DNA of 64,000 bases from Mucilaginibacter tolerans. GTDB taxonomy: Bacteria; Bacteroidota; Bacteroidia; Sphingobacteriales; Sphingobacteriaceae. How positions within the stretch are numbered: the stretch's first letter is position 1; the number at the start of each line of letters is the position of its first letter. The notes beneath the pieces were generated by a model. The model was given only the letters and a program-made list of their open reading frames with translations, ran no database searches and was not told the origin of the DNA. Shown here piece by piece: positions 9,321 through 17,318 of the stretch. The position numbers and the translations under genes were made by a program. The DNA is taken from assembly GCF_030519375.1 (NCBI RefSeq), contig NZ_JAUMKB010000009.1:124001-188000 (forward strand). Direction: 5' to 3'.

Positions 9321-10310
9321 ATGAAAGTCTCCTTCGAAAAACTACAATCCGAATTCAAACGCGTCCTGCTTTCGCTCAATTTTGATGAAGAGCATGCTGA
9401 TAAAAGCGCAACCATTTTTGCAAAGAACAGCCGCGATGGCGTTTATACTCATGGGCTAAACCGTTTCCCGACCTTTGTTGAGTATGTAAAGAATGGCCTT
9501 ATCGTCCCCAATGCGAGACCTCTCCGAAGCGGCGGTTTTGATGCACTTGAACAATGGGACGGGCGCTTGGGCGTAGGCACACTAAACGCCACGTTTTGTA
9601 TGAACCGGGCTATCGAACTTGCCCGTGAAAACGGCATTGGTTGTGTATCTATCAGGAACACCAACCACTGGATGCGTGGGGGCAGTTATGGCTGGCAGGC
9701 CGCCGAGGCCGGCATGATCGGCATATGTTTTACTAACACTATCGCGAATATGCCGCCCTGGGGTGGGGTCGATCCGCGCCTGGGAAATAATCCGCTGGTA
9801 ATTGCTATTCCGCGCGAAGAAGGGCATATTGTATTGGACATGGCTATTTCGCAATATTCATTCGGCAAGCTGAACCTCTATAAATCCAGAAATGAGCAAC
9901 TGCCTCTACCGGGAGGCTATGACAAAGATGGCAACCTAACCACTGACCCCGGCGAAATAATCGACTCTGTACGACCATTGCCTATTGGTTTCTGGAAAGG
10001 TTCAGGATTATCCCTTGTGCTCGACCTCCTGACTACTATATTAAGCCAGGGACGCTCGACGGGTGATGTTACCCGGGGCGGATCAGAATCGGGCGTATCA
10101 CAGGTATTTATCTGTATAAAGCCTGATGCTGGTATCCAAACTGAAAATATTATTAAAAATATACTCGACTATACTAAAAGCAGTCGCACCGTGGGCGAAG
10201 GCAAGGAAATACTTTACCCTGGAGAAAACACTTTACGCATCCGTAAGAAAAGTATGGAGGAAGGCGTTTGGGTAGATGATAAAATATGGGAAAAAGTAAC
10301 ACAACTATAG
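9321..10310 (+). CDS. Malate/L-lactate dehydrogenase family oxidoreductase (YiaK-like)
   Basis: This NAD(P)-dependent reductase of the LDH2/MDG2 family is close to YiaK, the 2,3-diketo-L-gulonate reductase. The evidence is HGLNRFPTFVEYVKNG near residue 48, NHWMRGGSYGWQAAEAG, FTNTIANMPPWGG and the GFWKGSGLSLVLDLL helix. The frame can be read from a TTG at 9312, but the ATG at 9321 gives 329 residues, close to YiaK's 332. No other genes of the diketogulonate pathway are nearby, so the true substrate is open. The upstream bases repeat a GACTT word. Confidence 0.9.
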   Translation: MKVSFEKLQSEFKRVLLSLNFDEEHADKSATIFAKNSRDGVYTHGLNRFPTFVEYVKNGLIVPNARPLRSGGFDALEQWDGRLGVGTLNATFCMNRAIELARENGIGCVSIRNTNHWMRGGSYGWQAAEAGMIGICFTNTIANMPPWGGVDPRLGNNPLVIAIPREEGHIVLDMAISQYSFGKLNLYKSRNEQLPLPGGYDKDGNLTTDPGEIIDSVRPLPIGFWKGSGLSLVLDLLTTILSQGRSTGDVTRGGSESGVSQVFICIKPDAGIQTENIIKNILDYTKSSRTVGEGKEILYPGENTLRIRKKSMEEGVWVDDKIWEKVTQL

Positions 10311-10354
10311 TCCTGCAATATTGTTATCATCCAAAACTATATCTTTAGGCATTT

Positions 10355-11233
10355 ATGACCGATTTTCGATTCCTCACACTTCCGGATGGACGACGACTAA
10401 GTTATGTGGAGTTCGGGAAAAGCGATGGCTACCCGGTAATGTATTTTCACGGTACTCCTTCCTCCTGTCTCGAACCAGCCATGATAGGCGAAGAAGCCTT
10501 TTTAACGCACAATCTACGAATCGTCTCACCAAGCCGTCCGGGTATGGGCCAGTCGGATAGACATGGCAAACGGACTTTTATCGACTGGACAAATGATACC
10601 ATCGCGCTGGCTGATCATTTAGGAATCGATAAATTTGCCATTTTGGGCTATTCAGGTGGGGCACCTTATACATTGGCGTGTGCTTTAAAAATACCTGACC
10701 GCTTACTCTCAGCGGTAATTGTTGCAGGCGCCGGACAAATGAACCAGCCTGAAGTATGGAATAACCTGGGTTTAAAGCACCGGATATTTTGGAAAGTGGC
10801 CGATAAATTTCCTCTTCTGCTTCCCATCATGCTAAAAAAGATGCGCAACTATAGGGAAATGTCCGATGAGGCTATCATGACGCGCTTTGAGCAAAACATG
10901 CCTAAAGCAGATTTTGAAACCTTCAAACAAAATAACCGGTTATCGTTATCAAAGCAGGGAGTTGAAGAAACTTTTCGCGATATGAATGGTGTTGCGATGG
11001 ATGTAAGGCTTCCCATCCGCCCGTTGGGGTTTGAATTAGGTATGATCAGGTTTCCGGTCACCTTTTTTCACGGAAAAGAAGACAGAACCGTTCCCATTCA
11101 GGTGGTAGAATGGATGGTGCCGCGCATACCTCATGCAAGGTTAGTGACTTGTCCTAACGACGGGCATATTTCTGCTATTTGTGAACATTTTGATGAGATA
11201 GCAGAAACGTTGTTGAATAAGGTTCCTGCATAA
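10355..11233 (+). CDS. Alpha/beta hydrolase
   Basis: The 292-residue cytosolic alpha/beta-hydrolase has the nucleophile elbow GYSGG (Ser100), the oxyanion segment FHGTPSS (about 31-37) and a late acid and histidine in HGKEDRTVP and NDGHIS. RPGMGQSD is typical of the strand after the oxyanion loop. The substrate cannot be told from sequence. It follows the YiaK-like gene by 44 bases and may share its transcript. TATCTTTA at 10340-10347, one mismatch from the -7 consensus, sits 7 bases before the ATG and could start a very short message. Confidence 0.9.
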   Translation: MTDFRFLTLPDGRRLSYVEFGKSDGYPVMYFHGTPSSCLEPAMIGEEAFLTHNLRIVSPSRPGMGQSDRHGKRTFIDWTNDTIALADHLGIDKFAILGYSGGAPYTLACALKIPDRLLSAVIVAGAGQMNQPEVWNNLGLKHRIFWKVADKFPLLLPIMLKKMRNYREMSDEAIMTRFEQNMPKADFETFKQNNRLSLSKQGVEETFRDMNGVAMDVRLPIRPLGFELGMIRFPVTFFHGKEDRTVPIQVVEWMVPRIPHARLVTCPNDGHISAICEHFDEIAETLLNKVPA

Positions 11234-11274
11234 AGGAATGGGTTGCATCCCTACGACATGCGAAGCATATCGAA

Positions 11275-11997
11275 TTATTCAATCATTCCCGCAAACTTTT
11301 CCCAAAAACCATCTTTAGGCAATTCGGCAACGATTTCAATGGGCTCATTTTTTATCGGATGTGTAAACCGCAATCTGCGGGCGTGCAGACTGATACTGTT
11401 TTTTAAGCTACCGCGAGGATAACCATATTTATTATCGCCGACAATTGGGCAACCCAATGTGGAGAGCTGTACCCGTATCTGGTGCGGACGGCCCGTGATC
11501 GGGTTGACCTCTAACAAATAATACCCGTCCAATTCACCAACCAGTTTGTAGCTCAACTCCGACCGCTGGCTACCTGGCACTTCCTGTTCATAAGCCTTGG
11601 TCACATTTTTCTGCGGATTTTTTAGCAGCCAATGCACCAGCTTGCCTTCGGGTGGTTCGGGACGTTTGCGTACTACGGCATAATAAGTCTTTTGAATTTC
11701 GCGGCGCTTAAACAGATTATTCATCCGGTCGAGCCCTTTGCTTGTTTTGGCAAAAAGGATCAGGCCGCTTACCGGGCGGTCGAGGCGATGCACTACACCC
11801 AGGAAAGCGCCATTTGGTTTGTTGTACTTTTTGGCGAGGTATTTTTTTACTTTTTCGTCGAGCGACTCATCCCCCGTCTCATCTACCTGCACAATATCCC
11901 CGGCGCGTTTATTCACTGCGATCAGGTGGTTATCTTCATAAATAATATCCTTATCCGTGATCTCCTGGTTTACGTATTTGATGTATACTTTGCCCAT
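11275..11997 (-). CDS. RluA-family pseudouridine synthase
   Basis: This enzyme isomerises uridine to pseudouridine in rRNA or tRNA. The catalytic motif GVVHRLDRPVSGLILFAKT carries the family aspartate. PITGRPHQIRVQLSTLGCPIVGDNKYG is the conserved C-terminal motif region. I see no S4 RNA-binding domain, and the protein is short at 240 residues. The frame extends to 12045, but MGKVYIKYVNQEI at 11997 is the more likely start. The RNA target cannot be told. It converges on the alpha/beta hydrolase gene. Confidence 0.92.
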   Translation of the reverse strand: MGKVYIKYVNQEITDKDIIYEDNHLIAVNKRAGDIVQVDETGDESLDEKVKKYLAKKYNKPNGAFLGVVHRLDRPVSGLILFAKTSKGLDRMNNLFKRREIQKTYYAVVRKRPEPPEGKLVHWLLKNPQKNVTKAYEQEVPGSQRSELSYKLVGELDGYYLLEVNPITGRPHQIRVQLSTLGCPIVGDNKYGYPRGSLKNSISLHARRLRFTHPIKNEPIEIVAELPKDGFWEKFAGMIE

Positions 11998-12089
11998 TGG
12001 TTGTAGGTGGCTGATAGTTAACGGTTCATAGTGTTGAACAATCAAATATCATTTTTGATTTATCATCTGCATATACGCACATCTGCACA

Positions 12090-12905
12090 TCAATATTGTT
12101 CTTTCTCATTCGGAAAGTCTCTCGATTTCACATCATCAATATAATTCTTTATTGCATCGCTCATCACTGTATATAAATCAGCATATTGCCTTAAAAACCT
12201 CGGTTTAAACCCTTTGTTGAGGCCCAGCATATCGTGAATCACCAGAACCTGTCCGTCACAATATTTCCCCGCACCGATACCGATGATGGGAATACTCACG
12301 CTCTCAGCGACTTCTTTTGCCAGTTGTGCAGGTATTTTTTCAAGCACGATACCAAAGCAACCCAGTTCCTGCAATTTTAAGGCATCCTCACGTAATTTTT
12401 GAGCCTCTTGTTCTTCTTTTGCACGTACAGTATAAGTGCCAAATTTATAAATAGATTGTGGGGTTAAACCCAAATGCCCCATCACCGGAATACCGGCTGT
12501 GAGAATACGCGTTACAGATTCGGCGATCTCTACCCCGCCTTCAATCTTCACGCCATGTGCTCCGGCCTCTTTCATAATGCGGATAGCCGAATTAAGCGCT
12601 TCTTTAGAGTTACCCTGGTACGAGCCAAATGGAAGATCAACGATAACCAATGCCCTTTTTGCAGCACGAACAACTGAGGAAGCATGATAGATCATCTGGT
12701 CGAGCGTAATGGGCAAGGTAGTTTCATGGCCTGCCATTACATTTGAGGCGGAATCCCCAACCAGTATAATGTCCGTTCCGGCAGCATCAACTATGGTTGC
12801 CATGGAATAATCATACGCAGTAAGCATGGATATGCGCTCACCACGTTGCTTCATTTCCTGTAAGGTATTGGTAGTAACCCGTTTGATCTCTTTATTTACA
12901 GACAT
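12090..12905 (-). CDS. panB: PanB, ketopantoate hydroxymethyltransferase
   Basis: PanB adds a hydroxymethyl group from 5,10-methylene-THF to ketoisovalerate, the first committed step of pantothenate and CoA synthesis. The 271-residue protein shows [18 protein letters not shown], the metal-binding [17 protein letters not shown] region, DLPFGSYQ and KIEGG, with IPIIGIGAG and [13 protein letters not shown] near the end. Length is normal. It is divergent from carA, with its own -7 element 19 bases upstream. Confidence 0.97.
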   Translation of the reverse strand: MSVNKEIKRVTTNTLQEMKQRGERISMLTAYDYSMATIVDAAGTDIILVGDSASNVMAGHETTLPITLDQMIYHASSVVRAAKRALVIVDLPFGSYQGNSKEALNSAIRIMKEAGAHGVKIEGGVEIAESVTRILTAGIPVMGHLGLTPQSIYKFGTYTVRAKEEQEAQKLREDALKLQELGCFGIVLEKIPAQLAKEVAESVSIPIIGIGAGKYCDGQVLVIHDMLGLNKGFKPRFLRQYADLYTVMSDAIKNYIDDVKSRDFPNEKEQY

Positions 12906-12924
12906 ACTGGTAATATTTGGTTGG

Positions 12925-12932
12925 CAAATGTA
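12925..12932 (-). promoter_or_regulatory. -7 promoter element of panB
   Basis: The minus strand reads TACATTTG, an exact TAnnTTTG match, 19 bases before the panB ATG. It lies next to the CGAAATTTC word array shared with the carA side. Confidence 0.55.
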
Positions 12933-12940
12933 TGATAATT

Positions 12941-13043
12941 TCGAATTCCGGGAGCCGAATTTCGGATTTGTACCATCATCAAAATCACATAATTAAACGC
13001 ATTTATAAATTTCGAAATTTCAAATTCGAAATCCGAAATAAAA
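12941..13043. repeat. CGAAAT/ATTTCG word array in the panB-carA divergent region
   Basis: The left half (12941-12975) carries TTTCGAATTCCGG and CCGAATTTCGGATTTG. The right half (13006-13041) carries AATTTCGAAATTTC and AAATTCGAAATCCGAAAT. The arms are imperfect inverted copies of one another. The same word, AATTCGAAATCCGAAATC, recurs at about 61459-61476 before the GNAT gene. Confidence 0.5.
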
Positions 13044-13046
13044 TCT

Positions 13047-13054
13047 TACTTTTG
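13047..13054 (+). promoter_or_regulatory. -7 promoter element of carA
   Basis: TACTTTTG is an exact TAnnTTTG match, 101 bases before the carA ATG. It predicts a leader of about 95 bases that can form a stem closed by CCGGT (13065-13069) and ACCGG (13123-13127). Confidence 0.55.
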
Positions 13055-13155
13055 CGGCGTGAATCCGGTAGTTGCCCATTGCACTTCTTACAACTGCTTT
13101 CACGGAGCTGAACCTCAGTCTGACCGGCACTTTAACTATTCATTTTTTTATTATT

Positions 13156-14259
13156 ATGATTACCAACTTCACCAAGTTACCCGCAGTATTATTACTGGCT
13201 GACGGAACTGTATTTTATGGCAAAGCTGCCGGAAAGATAGGCACCACCACCGGCGAGATATGTTTTAATACCGGGATGACCGGCTACCAGGAGATATTCA
13301 CTGATCCTTCCTATTTCGGTCAGATTATGGTAACCACCAATGCGCATATCGGCAATTACGGTATCGCTAAAGATGAAGTTGAATCAAACCGCATACAAAT
13401 AGCAGGGTTGGTTTGCAAAAACTACAACATCTATTATACCCGCAAGCAGGCTAATGAATCTATCCAGGATTATTTCCAGGAACAAAATATCGTATCGATC
13501 TCGGATATCGATACCCGACAGTTGGTGCGTCATATCCGCGATAAAGGCGCAATGAATGCGATCATCTCTTCTGAAATCCTCGATATTGAAGAACTGAAAG
13601 CAAAACTGGCCGAGGTACCATCAATGGATGGGCTGGAGCTGTCATCACAGGTTTCAACTACCGAAACTTACACCTTTGGCGAAGAAAATGCCAAGTACCG
13701 TGTAGCGGTTTTGGACCTGGGCGTTAAGAAAAATATCCTGCGCAATTTTCATGATCGTGATGTTTACGCTAAAGTATACCCTGCAAAAACTTCTTTCGAA
13801 GAAATGGAAAAGGATTTTGCGCCTAACGGTTACTTCATTTCCAACGGCCCAGGCGATCCTTCTGCTATGCCTTACGCGGTTAAAACTGTGAAAGACATAT
13901 TAAAATCTGATAAACCAATGTTCGGTATATGCCTTGGCCACCAGTTGCTGGCATTGGCCAATGATATCCCAACTCAAAAAATGTTTAATGGTCACCGCGG
14001 TTTGAACCACCCGGTAAAAAATATCATTATCGATCATTGCGAAGTAACCTCACAAAATCACGGTTTCGGCGTAGTGCCTGAAGCTGTGCGTGCATCTGAC
14101 AAAGTAGAGATCACCCACGTGAATCTGAACGACCAATCGATAGAAGGTATCCGGGTGAAAGGTAAAAAAGCATTCTCGGTGCAATATCACCCTGAATCAT
14201 CACCCGGCCCGCATGACTCAAGATATTTGTTTGATGATTTCATCAAGCTGATGCAATAA
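13156..14259 (+). CDS. carA: CarA, carbamoyl phosphate synthetase small subunit
   Basis: CarA hydrolyses glutamine and channels ammonia to CarB to make carbamoyl phosphate for pyrimidines and arginine. The first half is the CPSase small-chain domain (ADGTVFYGKAAGKIG, GMTGYQEIFTDPSY). The second is a class I glutamine amidotransferase with Cys in GICLGHQLLALA and His/Glu in VQYHPESSPGPHDS. The frame extends back to a TTG at 13072, but ATG 13156 gives the expected 367 residues. carB is not in the window. A rho-independent terminator follows the stop. Confidence 0.97.
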   Translation: MITNFTKLPAVLLLADGTVFYGKAAGKIGTTTGEICFNTGMTGYQEIFTDPSYFGQIMVTTNAHIGNYGIAKDEVESNRIQIAGLVCKNYNIYYTRKQANESIQDYFQEQNIVSISDIDTRQLVRHIRDKGAMNAIISSEILDIEELKAKLAEVPSMDGLELSSQVSTTETYTFGEENAKYRVAVLDLGVKKNILRNFHDRDVYAKVYPAKTSFEEMEKDFAPNGYFISNGPGDPSAMPYAVKTVKDILKSDKPMFGICLGHQLLALANDIPTQKMFNGHRGLNHPVKNIIIDHCEVTSQNHGFGVVPEAVRASDKVEITHVNLNDQSIEGIRVKGKKAFSVQYHPESSPGPHDSRYLFDDFIKLMQ

Positions 14260-14271
14260 GAAACAAACTTG

Positions 14272-14303
14272 AAGGCGGGAGGAATTTTTCCCGCCTTTTT
14301 TAT
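14272..14303 (+). terminator. Rho-independent terminator of carA
   Basis: The stem AAGGCGGGA (14272-14280) pairs exactly with TCCCGCCTT (14289-14297), followed by a T-rich run. Confidence 0.9.
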
Positions 14304-14308
14304 TTTTA

Positions 14309-14316
14309 TAGATTTG
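14309..14316 (+). promoter_or_regulatory. -7 promoter element of the nitrilase-family gene
   Basis: TAGATTTG matches TAnnTTTG exactly, directly after the carA terminator and 29 bases before the next ATG, so this gene probably has its own transcript. Confidence 0.5.
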
Positions 14317-14345
14317 GCCATCCCTGATTAATTCGATTATAGCTT

Positions 14346-15143
14346 ATGAAAATAGCCTTAGCCTCCCCTCCTTTTCCAAAATCAATAGCCGACGGCCTGC
14401 ACTGGGTTGAAAAAATGATAAAAGAGGCAGCGGCACAAAAAGCGGAGGTTGTTTGTTTTCCTGAGTCTTATGTCCCTGGCTTACGTGGCGTTGGTTTTGA
14501 GGTAGAAGCTCACTCACCTACCAAACTGGAAGCTGCACTAAAAAGTGTTTGCGCTATGGCGAAGGAAAATGCTATCGCTGTTATCTTCCCAATGGACTGG
14601 GACCATCCCGATGGTATATTAAATGTAGCATGGGTGATATCAGCCAAAGGAGAAGTAATTGGTCGTCAGACTAAAAATCAACTATCGCCGCCAACGGAAG
14701 ATGAGCTATTTATTCCCGGTAACGAGAAAAGTATATTTGAAGTAAATGGCGTTAAGTTCGGGATCACGATTTGTCATGAAGGCTTCCGTTATCCTGAATC
14801 GGTAAGATGGTCGGCCAGAAGGGACGCAAAAATTGTTTTCCATCCGCATTGCACCGGCAACGATACCCATGGCGATAAGCTTTATGAGTGGGGCAATAAG
14901 AACAACCCCTATTACGAAAAGGCGATCATGATGCGAGCCATGGAGAATACCATTTATTATGCAGCCTGCAACTATACCATGAAATATCCTGAATCGGCAA
15001 CCTGTGTGATCGATCCTGATGGCAATTGTGTTGCTCACCAGCCTTACTCAGAAGTTGGCGTATTGGTTGTAGATATAGATCCCGAAAAAGCGACGGGCCT
15101 GTTAGCAAAGAGGCTCAATGCAAGTCTATATACTAACTATTAA
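14346..15143 (+). CDS. Carbon-nitrogen hydrolase (nitrilase superfamily)
   Basis: The 265-residue amidase-type hydrolase has the catalytic triad in place: Glu40 (CFPESYVPG), Lys110 (GRQTKNQLSP) and Cys143 (ITICHEGFRYPE). The family cleaves C-N bonds in amides, nitriles or N-carbamoyl compounds, and the substrate cannot be deduced. It lacks a signal peptide and is probably cytosolic. It ends six bases before the convergent NTF2-like gene, with no terminator between them, so the two transcripts probably overlap. Confidence 0.92.
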   Translation: MKIALASPPFPKSIADGLHWVEKMIKEAAAQKAEVVCFPESYVPGLRGVGFEVEAHSPTKLEAALKSVCAMAKENAIAVIFPMDWDHPDGILNVAWVISAKGEVIGRQTKNQLSPPTEDELFIPGNEKSIFEVNGVKFGITICHEGFRYPESVRWSARRDAKIVFHPHCTGNDTHGDKLYEWGNKNNPYYEKAIMMRAMENTIYYAACNYTMKYPESATCVIDPDGNCVAHQPYSEVGVLVVDIDPEKATGLLAKRLNASLYTNY

Positions 15144-15149
15144 TCAATA

Positions 15150-15692
15150 CTATTTCTTTAAATAATAATCAGGTACTTTAAGTGAGGGCTTTTCTACGTC
15201 CCAGATTATACTAGACACCTTCCAGCCACCTTTGGTTTTTATTAATTGAAAACTGTTCACACCCCTTTCCGCAACGGTATCCATACTGTTTAGATAGGTT
15301 TTGTAGGTACTGATGCGGTGTGCTACCCTGCCAAATTGCTCTGTTCTGCCAAAAAGTTCTTCTTCATAAAACATGCTGACGTGGTTGCCTTCTATGAACT
15401 GCTTATACAACGGATCGATAAACTGATCGATACTTGTAACCTGTGCAGTATCTGTCCGGAAATTGATCAATTGCGCCTGGGGGATAAAATAATTTTTGAT
15501 TTCGCTATAACGTGGCTTCTCTCCCTTTTTGAAACTGATTGCGGCATAGGCATCGTGTACGGCTTTCGTTATGGCACTATCATCAGGTAAAGCATACGCT
15601 GTTTTTGATGACCCGACACCTGTCTGGTCGTGATGAGAGGAACAGGAGTACAAAATGAATATGCATGTAGTAAGGAGAATAAAGGTTTTCAT
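15150..15692 (-). CDS. Lipoprotein with NTF2-like fold, unknown function
   Basis: The 180-residue protein begins with a lipoprotein signal (FILLTTCIFILYSCSS, lipidated Cys at about 17). The rest alternates helices and strands as in NTF2/SnoaL-like proteins: AVHDAYAAISFKKG, IDQFIDPLYKQFIEG, RVAHRISTYKTYL and the closing strand GGWKVSSIIWDVE. No catalytic residues are obvious. Fold assignment is by pattern, from memory. It is probably anchored in the outer membrane or periplasm. Confidence 0.8.
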   Translation of the reverse strand: MKTFILLTTCIFILYSCSSHHDQTGVGSSKTAYALPDDSAITKAVHDAYAAISFKKGEKPRYSEIKNYFIPQAQLINFRTDTAQVTSIDQFIDPLYKQFIEGNHVSMFYEEELFGRTEQFGRVAHRISTYKTYLNSMDTVAERGVNSFQLIKTKGGWKVSSIIWDVEKPSLKVPDYYLKK

Positions 15693-15890
15693 ATGTTTGA
15701 TCTAATGGTTACGATGAGATAAATATAATATATAAGCCTTACATTATCTTGCAATAAGACACCGGCAATTTTCCCCGACTCATCCAATTTCCCTCCCCAA
15801 TTCACCGACGATTTCCAGCTGTTCGCCTAATATCCCTCACGCTTTTTTGTGGACGGGGACATATTTGTATCGCAAAACAAAAACAATATC

Positions 15891-15989
15891 ATGAAAACTA
15901 TTCTGCTTATCCAGCTCATCCACCTTGCCACTGAGACCCTACATCAACTCCATGCCGTGATCCAAACGTTGGGGCATTTGGTGAAATAA
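15891..15989 (+). CDS. Possible small peptide, 32 residues, amphipathic and His-rich
   Basis: An ATG frame begins MKTILLIQLIHLATETLH and ends QTLGHLVK. It has four histidines and a hydrophobic residue every three to four positions, as in an amphipathic helix. CATATTTG (15860-15867), one base from the -7 consensus, lies 23 bases upstream. Expression is unproven and chance is possible at this length. It opens MKT, as does the next tiny ORF. Confidence 0.4.
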   Translation: MKTILLIQLIHLATETLHQLHAVIQTLGHLVK

Positions 15990-16119
15990 ATTTGAAGAGT
16001 CCGTAAGCAAGAGACAAGAATCGAGATAGAACGCATTCATTGGCAGACCTTCTTGATCCCTGGCTCTTGACCCTTGATTCTCAAACTTAACATCACACAA
16101 CAATAATTTAACACAGATT

Positions 16120-16146
16120 AACAGAACGCTTAATACACGTTCTGTT
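16120..16146. promoter_or_regulatory. Perfect 9-bp palindrome, possible operator
   Basis: AACAGAACG (16120-16128) and CGTTCTGTT (16138-16146) are exact inverted repeats around nine bases. The palindrome touches a -7-like TTATTTTG (16145-16152), 21 bases before a tiny ORF and 313 before the ABC exporter. Its size and position suit a dimeric repressor such as a TetR-type protein. It lacks a following T-run, so it is a poor terminator. Confidence 0.5.
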
Positions 16147-16167
16147 ATTTTGTATAAGATAAACTAC

Positions 16168-16251
16168 ATGAAGACATTAACACAATTTTCAAATTTTTTA
16201 TTCGAGCGGATGGAATCATTCACGCGCTCGTTTGCCAACCTGCTGAGCTAA
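16168..16251 (+). CDS. Possible small peptide, 27 residues
   Basis: An ATG frame begins MKTLTQFSNFLFERMESF and ends FANLLS, closing at TAA 16249-16251. Phe and Leu recur every three to four residues, giving an amphipathic helix. It sits right after the 16120-16146 palindrome and shares the MKT opening with the ORF at 15891. It may be a small membrane-active peptide, or chance. Confidence 0.4.
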   Translation: MKTLTQFSNFLFERMESFTRSFANLLS

Positions 16252-16459
16252 CCGAAGAAACGAGCTCTTCGCACTGATCTTGTCCCCATCGGAACAGACT
16301 TCTCCTCCATTTCACTTTTCAAATCCCTTCCCTCATCAATTCAAGAAATCATAATACATAAAACGTCTAACCTATTACGTAAGACCTCTTCACCGTAAAA
16401 ATTGCGCTATTCACCGAAAAACTCATTGATATTCCATTTTTCTGTATCATTTTTACAGC

Positions 16460-17224
16460 ATGGTAAAAAAACCGATCATCACTGTAAAAAACCTGGTAAA
16501 AAAGTATGGTGATTTCACCGCTGTAAACGATATCAGCTTTGAAGTTTATGAAGGCGAAATATTCGGGCTGCTTGGTCCTAACGGCGCGGGTAAGACTACC
16601 ACCCTCGAGATCATTGAAACCCTTAGGGATAAAACCTCCGGCGAAATTTCAGTCGATGGTTTTTCTATCGGGAAAGATGCTGATGATATTAAAAAACGTA
16701 TCGGAGTACAGTTACAAGCAGCGGGTTATTATCCAAATCTGAATTTATCAGAGCTGATCGTACTTTTCTCTGGCCTCTACGGCATCAACAAAACGCCAAT
16801 GGAAATGCTTGGAAAAGTAGCCTTGACTGAAAAAGCTAAAGCGAAGTATAAAGACCTGTCGGGAGGACAAAAACAACGCTTTTCTATCGCTACTACATTG
16901 ATCAATGACCCGCGCATAATTTTCCTGGATGAGCCTACTACCGGCCTTGACCCACAGGCACGACGTAATTTGTGGGACCTGATCCGAGAGATACGCAACA
17001 ACGGAACTACTGTGGTAATAACCACGCACTATATGGATGAGGCAGAGGTATTATGCGACCGTGTTGCCTTTATCGATGGCGGCAAAGTGATCGGCATTGA
17101 TACCCCCGACAATTTTATCGATAAACTGGTAGCCGGCGGCTTCGAAAGGCCAAAACAAGTAAAACTGGCCAACCTTGAAGATGTATTCATCAACCTGACC
17201 GGTAAGGAATGGCGGGAGGAGTAA
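16460..17224 (+). CDS. ABC transporter ATPase (ABC-2 type exporter)
   Basis: The 254-residue ATPase subunit of an ABC-2 exporter has Walker A GPNGAGKTT (about 39-47), signature LSGGQKQR, Walker B IIFLDEPTTGLDP and the H-loop TTHYMDEAE. It belongs to the DrrA/CcmA-like group that exports drugs, lipids or polysaccharide parts. The permease gene follows after 94 bases. The substrate is unknown. Confidence 0.95.
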   Translation: MVKKPIITVKNLVKKYGDFTAVNDISFEVYEGEIFGLLGPNGAGKTTTLEIIETLRDKTSGEISVDGFSIGKDADDIKKRIGVQLQAAGYYPNLNLSELIVLFSGLYGINKTPMEMLGKVALTEKAKAKYKDLSGGQKQRFSIATTLINDPRIIFLDEPTTGLDPQARRNLWDLIREIRNNGTTVVITTHYMDEAEVLCDRVAFIDGGKVIGIDTPDNFIDKLVAGGFERPKQVKLANLEDVFINLTGKEWREE

Positions 17225-17318
17225 AGTCCAGAGTCTTAAGTACTGAGTTAAAATCTTTCAAACTAAACAATCTTCCGGACTTTCAGTCTTTCCGACTTCC
17301 GGGCTTTAAAAATGACCA

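Larger units (their letters stand above)
15693..16459. other. 767-base region between the NTF2-like lipoprotein and the ABC exporter
   Basis: No gene of normal size fits here. The region holds two tiny ORFs (15891-15989 and 16168-16251), a perfect 9-bp palindrome (16120-16146) and a weak inverted word pair at about 16013-16084 (AAGAATCGAGAT against CTTGATCCCTGGCTCTTGA and CTTGATTCTC). No tRNA or strong terminator is visible. Confidence 0.7.

Noticed and set aside
13072..13155. Upstream extension of carA from a TTG codon
   Set aside because: CarA normally starts at LPAVLLLADGT; the extra 28 residues are hydrophobic and fall in a likely structured leader.
15846..15867. Full promoter (TTTG plus CATATTTG) for the tiny ORF at 15891
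   Set aside because: The two elements are only 10 bases apart instead of about 19-21, so only the -7-like part was kept, at low weight.
16120..16146. Palindrome as a rho-independent terminator
   Set aside because: The stem is AT-rich at its ends and is followed by ATTTTG, not a T-run. No gene ends just before it except a tiny ORF 131 bases away.
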